Made by a program: the position numbers and the translations under genes. Below the pieces are notes generated by a model. The model was given only the letters and a program-made list of their open reading frames with translations. It made no database searches and was not told the DNA's origin. From an uncultured Rivibacter sp. (GTDB lineage Bacteria > Pseudomonadota > Gammaproteobacteria > Burkholderiales > Burkholderiaceae), in assembly GCA_946480925.1 (NCBI GenBank), contig CAMLLU010000148.1:1-5198 (forward strand): DNA of 5,198 bases, written 5' to 3'. This document shows positions 1-5,198 of the stretch, piece after piece. How positions within the stretch are numbered: position 1 is the stretch's first letter; every line of letters begins with the position of its first letter.

Positions 1-128
1 GCCAGACCGAGCGGGTCGTCGTAGCCCGGCGCGTACAGGAGGTACAGGTTCGAACCGGGCCAGCGGCTGCGTGCGGCTTGCAGTGCAGTGAGCATCTGCC
101 GTCGGAATGAAGCGGAGTTCGTCGTCAT
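1..128 (-). CDS. Partial unrecognised protein, N-terminal fragment running off the left edge
   Basis: The minus strand is open from the window edge through an ATG whose first base is 128, giving 42 complete codons. The product begins MTTNSASFRRQMLTALQAAR and ends in the window with LYLLYAPGYDDPLGL. I do not recognise the family. The segment RSRWPGSNLYLLYAPGYDDPLGL has the composition and G/C-ending codons of a real protein, with a hydrophobic strand (LYLLY) followed by an acidic turn. The start is uncertain: the frame stays open upstream, with in-frame ATGs at 137 and 191 and an internal one at 95. Only the 191 start has a purine-rich stretch nearby (GGGGGA, 4 nt upstream), so a 21-codon longer protein is possible. 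It follows the cyclase on the same strand after a gap containing a perfect hairpin, so it is probably transcribed separately. No function is proposed. Confidence 0.5.
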   Translation of the reverse strand, partial: MTTNSASFRRQMLTALQAARSRWPGSNLYLLYAPGYDDPLGL

Positions 129-230
129 GCGTGCCATCGATTCGGGGCGCAGGCAATGGGGCCGGAAGTCTCGCAGTGCCTTTCCGCGCATGGAATCCCC
201 CAAGACCCGTTCACCCGGCCTCGGCAACAC

Positions 231-254
231 CCGGGAACGCTTCTGCGTTCCCGG
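231..254 (-). terminator. Perfect 10-bp hairpin after the cyclase gene, terminator-like
   Basis: CCGGGAACGC (231-240) and GCGTTCCCGG (245-254) are exact reverse complements around a 4-nt loop (TTCT on plus, AGAA on minus). The hairpin begins 8 nt beyond the cyclase stop codon, where an intrinsic terminator or 3'-end stabilising stem would lie. The minus strand after the stem reads GTGTTGCC, so there is no real U tract. It may therefore stall polymerase weakly, protect the 3' end from exonucleases, or work with Rho. It separates the cyclase from the partial gene downstream. Confidence 0.6.
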
Positions 255-262
255 CGAACCGC

Positions 263-1069
263 TCAGCGGCTGGCCATCAGCACGTCGTCGAAGATCGCCA
301 CCGCCCGCGTCCAGCCGGCCGAGGCGCCGCGGATCTTGTGCGGGAAGCAGCTGATGTAGAAGCCGTCGGCCGGCAGCGACTCGAGGTTGTGCAGCTTCTC
401 GAGGTGGCAGTAGCCGATGTCGCGGCCGGCCTTGTGGCCTTCCCAGATGAGCGAGGCGTCCTTCGACTCCATGTACTTCTTGGCGGTGTGCACGAAGGGC
501 GCGTCCCAGCTCCAGGCGTCGGTGCCGGTGAGGCGCACGCCGCGCTCGAGCAGGTACATGGTGGCCTCGTAGCCCATGCCGCACCCGGCCGAGACGTAGT
601 CACCCTCACCGTAGCGTGAGCCGGCGCGCGTGTTGACCACCACGATCTCCAGCGGCTGCAGTTCGTGGCCGATGCGCTCGAGCTCGGCTTGCACGTCGGC
701 GGCGGTCACCACGTAGCCGTCTTCGAAGTGGCGGAAGTCCAGCTTCACGCCGGGCTGGAAGCACCATTCGAGCGGCACCTCGTCGATGGCGATGGCGCGT
801 TCCTTCTCGCCGAGCTTCTTGTTCATCGTCGAGTGGAAGTGGTAGGGCGCGTCGAGGTGCGTGCCGTTGTGCGTGGTGAGCTGCACCATCTCGGCGGCCC
901 AGCCTTCGCCGTCGGGCAGGTCTTCGGGCTTCAGGCCGGGGAAGAACGGCGCGATCTGTTCGAAGGTGCTGTCGTGGCGGAAGTACTGGATCTTCGGCGC
1001 GAAGGCCGGCGGGTCGGACAGCACTTCGTTCTCGAGGTAGATCGACAGATCGACGAATTTGCGGGGCAT
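263..1069 (-). CDS. Cyclase-family metal-dependent hydrolase (COG1878, kynurenine formamidase/isatin hydrolase-like)
   Basis: This is a complete 268-residue cytosolic protein, from MPRKFVDLSIYLE to VLMASR. Residues 67-77 read HNGTHLDAPYH, an exact match to the family motif HxGTHxDxPxH. His67, His71 and Asp73 should bind the metal (Zn or Mn), with His77 at the active site. His212 and Glu224, 12 residues apart, match the further His/Glu metal site of kynurenine formamidases. The ending SAGWTRAVAIFD is also typical of the family. Members hydrolyse amide or lactam-like bonds (N-formylkynurenine, isatin) or act in aromatic degradation. The substrate cannot be told here: the protein is longer than typical bacterial KynB (about 210 residues), and no kynureninase or tryptophan dioxygenase gene lies beside it. 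There is no signal peptide. Start 1069 is chosen because AAGGGA lies 8 nt upstream and conserved sequence begins there. The frame stays open to an ATG at 1255, but that extension is low-complexity and crosses the PIP box. The family call is sure; the substrate is unknown. Confidence 0.93.
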   Translation of the reverse strand: MPRKFVDLSIYLENEVLSDPPAFAPKIQYFRHDSTFEQIAPFFPGLKPEDLPDGEGWAAEMVQLTTHNGTHLDAPYHFHSTMNKKLGEKERAIAIDEVPLEWCFQPGVKLDFRHFEDGYVVTAADVQAELERIGHELQPLEIVVVNTRAGSRYGEGDYVSAGCGMGYEATMYLLERGVRLTGTDAWSWDAPFVHTAKKYMESKDASLIWEGHKAGRDIGYCHLEKLHNLESLPADGFYISCFPHKIRGASAGWTRAVAIFDDVLMASR

Positions 1070-1077
1070 GTCTTGTT

Positions 1078-1083
1078 TCCCTT
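1078..1083 (-). promoter_or_regulatory. Ribosome binding site of the cyclase gene
   Basis: The minus strand reads AAGGGA here, followed by 8 nt (AACAAGAC) and the ATG at 1069. This is a good Shine-Dalgarno match at near-ideal spacing, and it decides the 1069 start over the in-frame ATG at 1255. Confidence 0.75.
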
Positions 1084-1084
1084 G

Positions 1085-1100
1085 CTGCGGTTGCCCGCAG
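1085..1100 (-). promoter_or_regulatory. Small perfect hairpin in the cyclase leader
   Basis: CTGCGG (1085-1090) and CCGCAG (1095-1100) form a 6-bp G/C-rich stem with a 4-nt loop. It lies one base upstream of the cyclase Shine-Dalgarno on the minus strand. It could stabilise the leader or affect ribosome loading. A 6-bp stem is easily found by chance in DNA this rich in G and C, so function is only possible. No convincing sigma-70 promoter for the cyclase was found in 1085-1200. Confidence 0.3.
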
Positions 1101-1180
1101 TTGTTGTGGCTTGTGGGTGTTCGTGTGAGGAATGCCGCGGGTGCGGCAGGCGCAACGATAGCTCGGCGCGGCATGCCAGG

Positions 1181-1235
1181 GGCCATGGCCACCGCGCTTC
1201 GCTTCATCGCACAGGCCTTCGGCTTGGCCATGGCC
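1181..1235. repeat. Two copies of the 10-bp palindrome GGCCATGGCC flanking the PIP box
   Basis: GGCCATGGCC occurs at 1181-1190 and again at 1226-1235, and each copy is its own reverse complement. The copies start 45 bp apart and bracket the TTCGC-N15-TTCGG element, ending 7 nt before it and starting 3 nt after it. The palindromes are seen directly. A role as operator half-sites or structural elements is inference, and GGCC-rich words are common in this genome. Confidence 0.4.
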
Positions 1236-1258
1236 GCCGAACGGGCTGCACACACACT
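1198..1258 (+). promoter_or_regulatory. PIP/hrpII box with matched -10 element (Hrp-regulon promoter)
   Basis: TTCGC (1198-1202), 15 nt, then TTCGG (1218-1222) match the plant-inducible promoter consensus TTCGB-N15-TTCGB, which is also the Ralstonia hrpII box TTCG-N16-TTCG. Exactly 30 nt after it, CACACT (1253-1258) fits the YANNNT -10 element found 30-32 bp downstream of working PIP boxes. The overlapping CACTGT (1255-1260) fits at 32 bp. In Xanthomonas, Ralstonia and plant-pathogenic Acidovorax these boxes are bound by the AraC-type activators HrpX or HrpB, which switch on type III secretion and effector genes inside the plant. The box faces the large plus-strand gene, whose ATG is about 94 nt beyond the -10. 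Transcription should start near 1264-1266, giving a leader of roughly 87 nt. Spacing and orientation both agree with the consensus. Confidence 0.85.
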
Positions 1259-1275
1259 GTTTCAGCAGAGGGTCT

Positions 1276-1304
1276 TTGACATCCCAAGAGCATGGCTCGG
1301 TAGG
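1276..1304 (+). promoter_or_regulatory. Possible second promoter with exact TTGACA -35 (weak -10)
   Basis: TTGACA at 1276-1281 is an exact sigma-70 -35 hexamer, unusual in DNA this rich in G and C, and faces the large gene. The -10 side is poor: GGTAGG lies at 17-nt spacing, and the partial match TAGGTA (1301-1306) at 19 nt. It could give low basal expression independent of HrpX/HrpB, or be chance. Confidence 0.25.
1292..1303 (+). other. Three-codon upstream ORF (Met-Ala-Arg-stop) in the effector leader
   Basis: ATG GCT CGG TAG lies inside the predicted leader of the large gene and in the same frame as its start at 1352. Its TAG is the first in-frame stop upstream of that start, so it sets the upstream limit of the reading frame. 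The purines AAGAG sit only 1 nt before the ATG, too close for a good Shine-Dalgarno. Whether it is translated is unknown. Its stop codon overlaps the left arm of the inverted repeat at 1300-1308. Confidence 0.25.
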
Positions 1305-1347
1305 TATCTGCACGCCCTTCGGCCCAGTTGTATTGCCCGATACCTAC
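1300..1347 (+). repeat. 9-bp perfect inverted repeat in the effector leader
   Basis: GTAGGTATC (1300-1308) and GATACCTAC (1339-1347) are exact reverse complements separated by 30 nt. The right arm ends 4 nt before the ATG of the large gene, in the position a Shine-Dalgarno would occupy. In RNA the arms would pair and enclose a 30-nt loop next to the start codon. In DNA they could be a split operator with centres 39 bp apart. The repeat is seen directly; the function is inference. Confidence 0.5.
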
Positions 1348-1351
1348 GCCC

Positions 1352-4300
1352 ATGCCCAAGATCCCATCACGCCCGACCGCCAGCACCCTCGTCGTGCCCG
1401 GCACGGGCAACACGACGGCGCACACCAAGCCGAGCGCCAAGTTCTATACGCTCGATCCGCTGATGGCGCGCAACGAGGTGCTGTCTGCGCAGGCGGATCC
1501 GTTGGTGCGCGCTCAGGCGCTGGTTGCCGAGACGGCCACTGCCGAAGCACCCGCGCCGATGGCTCCCCGCCGCGCGTTGGGCAAGCTGCTGCACGGCGCT
1601 GCCCGGGTCATCGGCTTTGCCCGTGGCGAACCGGTGGGGCACGAGCACCTGCTGCGCTACGCCGGCACGAAGCTGCCATCCGATGCCCCTGCCGAGGCCG
1701 GAACGCAGGCGCCAGGCGGCGTGTGGAAGACGCTGTCTTCCTTCGTGTCGCTGCTCTCAGCCGAACAGAACGCGATGGACGCGCGCATCGCCGTCAACGA
1801 AGTGGCCGCTTCGAGCGAAGTGGTCGCGGGCCACCTGGATCGCATCGAAGGCGAGCTCGCGCTGTTCTCGCGCCGTGAGGGCCACCTGGCTCGCCGCATC
1901 GACGAGTTGTCGGAGCACGGTCTCGACATCGCGGCGAAGCGGGCCGCCGTGCAGGAAGAAATCTCCTTGACCAGCGAGGTGTTGGCATTCACCCGCGAAG
2001 CGCTGGCGAGCGAGCGGCGGGCGCTCGCGTCGCTGGACCGCGCGCCACCGCCAGTGCCGGTGCAAAGCACGGGCACTGGCATGTCGCCGCTGCGCGACCT
2101 GATGAGTGCCGAGCGCGAGCAGGACCTTCGAGAGGCAGAGCGCGCGCACCGGGTGGCGATGCATACCGGGAACATCGCGGCGCTGGAAGAAGTGCATGCG
2201 CAGAAGAGCGGAGCGCTGTCCGGGCTTCAGGCCCAGGCCCATGCCATCGAGCAGGAATACCGGGAGCAACTGCCATGGCTGCAGGAACAGGAGCAGGAGC
2301 TGCGCAACGCCAGGCACATCGCGCAGGCCAATGCGAAAGACCTGCTGACCCACGGCCAGGCCGCCGAGAAGCTGCACGCTCAGCAGGAGCCGCTGCAGCG
2401 CGTGGGCCAGGCGCGTGAAGGCGTGAAGGCCTCGGCCGAGGTGGAGGCCAGCAAGGCGGCCGAGTCGTTCGCCGCAGTCGAAGCCGAGCGCTGCAACGAG
2501 TTGCTCGCCACCTGCCCCGGCTTCGCACAGGCGGCCAACCTGCAACCCCTGCGTGATGCGGTGCAAGGCTGGAGCCGGTCGCTGAACGAGCGGCTGGCCC
2601 TCTTCGGTGGCGAAGCGCTGCCCAAGAGCCTGGCCGTGAACATCGCCTTCGAGGCGCTGAGCGTGGCCACGGGCGGCCAAGCGTTACATGCCGCCGAGCT
2701 GCTGCATGAGCTGCAGGCCATGCCGCTTTCAGCGCTCATTCCGAGCCCGAGCGCAGAAGGCCTGCCCCGGCCCAGCGACATGGCACAACGCCTGGCCAGG
2801 CTGCTGGCTGACGAAGGGGCTGGCCTGCAGATGCTCGAACTGTTGCTGGCCCCTGCAAAGGCACCCCTGGGCAATGTGCAGGCCGAGGCCGCGCGCCAGT
2901 ACCTGCTGGCCGACGAGGCACGTCTCAAGCGGCCGGAAGGTGAACAGGAGTGGATCGCCGCGGCGCAACGCGCGGCCGGCAGCGTCACTCATGCGGCCGA
3001 CCCGGCCAAGGCGCTGGCCGACTGCACCGACGGTGAGCGCGCGGCCTACCGCGCCTTCCGCAATGGCTACGACAGCACCGCGCCGGGCTCGGACTACGAC
3101 AAGGCCAACCAGCACCTGAAGAAACCGCTGCAGTGGCTGACAGCGCGCGCGGCCGCGCAGGGCCTGCCCAAGGTGCTGCAGCCCGCCAACCCGCTGAACG
3201 CGCTGAAGGAAGGCATGGCCGTGGGGGCTGCAACGGCGCTGCCCACGCCCGCGCGGCGGGCTGCCCAGGCGCTGGAAGAGGCCGCTGCTCATCTCAACGG
3301 CTACCTGGCAGCGCGTGCAAACCAACTGCCCGCGGGGCACATGCCGTCGCCGGGAGAGCTGGCGTGGCAAGCCATCGCCCACCACGTGCAGTGGCACGCC
3401 GAAGGTGCCGACCCCACGATGATGAAGCTCGATGCGCAGGCCCTGCAGTCCATCGGGCAGCGCCAGCGGGACCTGCAGCAGTTCTTCCAGCGGGAGGCTC
3501 GCGCCAAGGGCGGGGCCCATGGCATGGCCACCGCCTTCAACCCCGCGCTGGACTCCACGTGGAAGGAGCTGCAGACCGGCCGCTATACCGTGCTGCAGGC
3601 CATGAACATGCTGCACGAGCGGCTGCCCGCGGCTGCGCCTTCAGGCGGCGAGGCCAGCTCGTCGAGTGCAAGCCTGCCGCCGTCGCACGACATGCGCATG
3701 CACGAAGCGGTGGCTCGCGCGAACCGCCTGCTCGGCGACGGCAACCCGGCCAACGTCACCTCGGCCAAGGCGCTGTTCGACATGACGCACGACATGATCG
3801 AGAACCTCGAATGGCGCGACAGGCTGCGCCTCACCGGCCAGAAAGCCTGGGGTGTGAATGCCGGCCCGCTGTCGGGCGCGGTGGCCGCCGCCAGCCTGCC
3901 CACCGGCGTGGGCCTCAAGCTCAACGCGGGCCTGCAGCACAACAGCGATCAGGTGATGGAGATCTACATGGGCCGCACCGGCCTGTACCTGCAGCTGGGC
4001 GAGCAGCAGACTGCGCAGCAGCAACTGGGTGCGGGCGTGAACTTCGGCTACGTGTGGTCCATCGGTGACGAGGAGAACGGCGCGCGCGCCGGCATCGGCG
4101 GCGCGGCCGACTGGAAGGCCAAGCGCGAAGCCGGCCTCGAAAGTGGCGTGCAGCTGCGCGTGCTGCGCTTGAGCAAGGGCAAGGAGCCCGAGCTGATGGC
4201 CAAGTTCATGGACGTGTACGAACACCTCATGGACCTCACCGACCGCGCGCAGCGCGGCGAGCCCGTGCCCGACGACTGGATGCGCGAGCTGCTGGCTCAC

Positions 4301-5198
4301 CACGACAACCTCAACATCGGCCTCATCGACAACGCCGTGCGCAACACGGTGGGCACCGAAACCAACGGCACGTTCTTCGCAGGCTTGCGCCTGGGCGAAG
4401 TGGATGACCGTCCGCGGCGCGTCAACCTCTCGGTCTCGGGCGGCCTCAAGGCCAAGCAGGACAAGACCCGCACCGAAACCAAGGTGGCCGGCTACATGAC
4501 CACGCTCTACCGCGACTCCACCGCGCAGACCAAGGTAGAGGGCAACGTGCGCGCCGCCGCCGGCGTGATGCTCAAGCAGTGGAGCAAGCCGGACGAAGAG
4601 GGCAACCTGCAGCCCAAGGGCAGTCTCAGCGCATCGGGGGCCGACCTGGCCTACGCGGCCGAGGTGCGGGCCGAAGGCATCACGCGCTTTTGCACGCTCT
4701 TCACCATCGACAAGAAGATCGACCCGGGGCGCAGCGACTGCGCGATGGATTTCCTGGACTTCGCGGCCTTCGAGCGCGAGGTGCGGCGCGACTGGAACAC
4801 CTGGGTGAACTACGGCACCGTCAAGGTGCCGAGCGACATGGGCGAAGGCATGCGCTACGCCGTGGCCGAGCGGCAGCTCGAAGACCTGCTGGAGCAGGGG
4901 CGCAAGTTCGCCGCGCACAACAAGTTCGCCACGGTCTACATGGACAAGGCGCTCAAGGTCAAGACCGTACCCGTGCTCGACGGCCTGCGTGCCATTGCCG
5001 GCCTGCAGCGCAAGGGCGGGCGGGAGGAAGAGGCACAGCACACCGAGCGCCTGTTCGACGACACGATCGCGCAGCCGGCGATGTGGGAGCCCACCATCCT
5101 GCTGCTGCGAGAAAAGACCAAGGCCGAGGCCGACCGCGGGCTCGACTTCGTGCTCAAGTGGCAGAACAACCGCATCGCCGAGGCGATGCGCACCGTGG
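1352..5198 (+). CDS. Giant candidate type III effector, C-terminus beyond the window (AWR/XopZ-like suspected)
   Basis: The frame is open from ATG 1352 to the right edge: 1282 complete codons, no stop, so the protein is incomplete. The N-terminus (MPKIPSRPTASTLVVP...) has nine Ser/Thr and five Pro in 30 residues, Ile at position 4 and no acidic residue before Asp35, as in type III secretion signals. Residues 136-231 are helical and charged, probably coiled coil. A PPPVPV hinge (232-237) and a second Gln/Glu/Ala-rich helical stretch (about 245-388) follow. A helical middle includes an ERAAYRAFRNGYD...PGSDYDKAN block (562-586). Residues 853-940 and 1001-1075 are beta-rich, with helices between and after. 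No membrane segment, Sec signal or WxxxE motif is visible. The PIP box upstream implies HrpX/HrpB control and export into plant cells. Length and architecture recall the AWR (RipA)/XopZ/HopAS effectors, a weak assignment; the nearest thing to an AWR triad is EWR at 820-822. There is no clear Shine-Dalgarno; later Met38 would lose the signal. Biochemical activity is unknown. Confidence 0.85.
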   Translation, partial: MPKIPSRPTASTLVVPGTGNTTAHTKPSAKFYTLDPLMARNEVLSAQADPLVRAQALVAETATAEAPAPMAPRRALGKLLHGAARVIGFARGEPVGHEHLLRYAGTKLPSDAPAEAGTQAPGGVWKTLSSFVSLLSAEQNAMDARIAVNEVAASSEVVAGHLDRIEGELALFSRREGHLARRIDELSEHGLDIAAKRAAVQEEISLTSEVLAFTREALASERRALASLDRAPPPVPVQSTGTGMSPLRDLMSAEREQDLREAERAHRVAMHTGNIAALEEVHAQKSGALSGLQAQAHAIEQEYREQLPWLQEQEQELRNARHIAQANAKDLLTHGQAAEKLHAQQEPLQRVGQAREGVKASAEVEASKAAESFAAVEAERCNELLATCPGFAQAANLQPLRDAVQGWSRSLNERLALFGGEALPKSLAVNIAFEALSVATGGQALHAAELLHELQAMPLSALIPSPSAEGLPRPSDMAQRLARLLADEGAGLQMLELLLAPAKAPLGNVQAEAARQYLLADEARLKRPEGEQEWIAAAQRAAGSVTHAADPAKALADCTDGERAAYRAFRNGYDSTAPGSDYDKANQHLKKPLQWLTARAAAQGLPKVLQPANPLNALKEGMAVGAATALPTPARRAAQALEEAAAHLNGYLAARANQLPAGHMPSPGELAWQAIAHHVQWHAEGADPTMMKLDAQALQSIGQRQRDLQQFFQREARAKGGAHGMATAFNPALDSTWKELQTGRYTVLQAMNMLHERLPAAAPSGGEASSSSASLPPSHDMRMHEAVARANRLLGDGNPANVTSAKALFDMTHDMIENLEWRDRLRLTGQKAWGVNAGPLSGAVAAASLPTGVGLKLNAGLQHNSDQVMEIYMGRTGLYLQLGEQQTAQQQLGAGVNFGYVWSIGDEENGARAGIGGAADWKAKREAGLESGVQLRVLRLSKGKEPELMAKFMDVYEHLMDLTDRAQRGEPVPDDWMRELLAHHDNLNIGLIDNAVRNTVGTETNGTFFAGLRLGEVDDRPRRVNLSVSGGLKAKQDKTRTETKVAGYMTTLYRDSTAQTKVEGNVRAAAGVMLKQWSKPDEEGNLQPKGSLSASGADLAYAAEVRAEGITRFCTLFTIDKKIDPGRSDCAMDFLDFAAFEREVRRDWNTWVNYGTVKVPSDMGEGMRYAVAERQLEDLLEQGRKFAAHNKFATVYMDKALKVKTVPVLDGLRAIAGLQRKGGREEEAQHTERLFDDTIAQPAMWEPTILLLREKTKAEADRGLDFVLKWQNNRIAEAMRTV

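Noticed and set aside
1070..1255. N-terminal extension of the cyclase to the ATG at 1255
   Set aside because: The 62 extra residues are Ala/Met/Pro-rich and unlike the family. They would run through the PIP box, and a good Shine-Dalgarno sits before the start at 1069.
107..1279. Plus-strand ORFs of 170 and 204 codons over the cyclase
   Set aside because: They are antisense to a gene with an intact catalytic motif and are Val/Leu/Gly/His-rich shadows.
1318..1321. Third TTCG (1318) as part of another PIP box
   Set aside because: It has no partner TTCG at the required 20-bp interval on either side.
1757..3616. Long minus-strand ORFs (307 and 295 codons at 1757-2680 and 2729-3616)
   Set aside because: Both are antisense shadows of the same plus-strand gene, with Arg/Leu/His/Gln-heavy composition and no independent support.
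3133..4068. 311-codon plus-strand ORF in another phase
   Set aside because: Its product is Arg/Ala/Gly/Pro-rich low-complexity sequence, typical of an out-of-phase reading of GC-rich coding DNA, and it overlaps the uninterrupted effector frame.
3641..5041. 466-codon ORF on the minus strand
   Set aside because: It lies wholly antisense to the large plus-strand frame. It is rich in His, Val, Leu, Ala and Arg, as expected from the complement of GC-rich codons, with no recognisable motif or ribosome binding site. The plus-strand protein has the better composition and a matching promoter.
1352..5198. Assignment of the large protein to the AvrE/DspE/HopR family
   Set aside because: I looked for WxxxE motifs, a hallmark of AvrE proteins, and found none in the 1282 visible residues. 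The C-terminus is missing, so the rejection is not final.
1..5198. tRNA, rRNA, CRISPR arrays, insertion sequences or attachment sites
   Set aside because: Nothing resembling cloverleaf genes, regularly spaced repeats, transposase motifs or terminal repeats with target duplications was seen.

Overview
The window is GC-rich bacterial DNA with G or C at most third codon positions. Codon use, a cyclase-family metal hydrolase and a perfect PIP/hrpII box all point to a plant-associated bacterium with a group-2 Hrp type III secretion system. A Burkholderiales host (Acidovorax/Paracidovorax- or Ralstonia-like) is the best guess. Xanthomonas, which uses the same box through HrpX, cannot be excluded from this window alone.

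Layout. The left fifth is on the minus strand. It holds the N-terminal fragment of an unrecognised gene that runs off the left edge (start near 128), a short gap with a perfect 10-bp terminator-like hairpin (231-254), and a complete 268-codon cyclase-family (COG1878/PF04199) metal-dependent hydrolase (263-1069) with a good ribosome binding site. A 282-bp divergent intergenic region (1070-1351) follows. It carries TTCGC-N15-TTCGG, then a YANNNT -10 box exactly 30 bp downstream, facing right. It also carries two copies of the palindrome GGCCATGGCC around the box, an exact TTGACA, a three-codon upstream ORF and a 9-bp inverted repeat just before the next start codon.

The right three quarters is one reading frame on the plus strand, from ATG 1352 to the right edge: 1282 codons without a stop, and incomplete. 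Because it has no stop in the window it is easily missed, and several long antisense and out-of-phase ORFs lie over it as shadows. Its N-terminus is rich in Ser/Thr/Pro with no acidic residue before Asp35, which is typical of type III secretion signals. A long helical, probably coiled-coil region, a central helical domain and two beta-rich blocks follow.

Interpretation. The promoter and the secretion-signal-like N-terminus support each other: this is very probably a giant type III effector of the Hrp regulon. The family is not certain. Size and architecture recall the AWR (RipA)/XopZ/HopAS group of large effectors, but that is an impression, not a search result. The cyclase and the partial gene look like ordinary chromosomal neighbours, so the effector seems to be an accessory gene beside metabolic genes.
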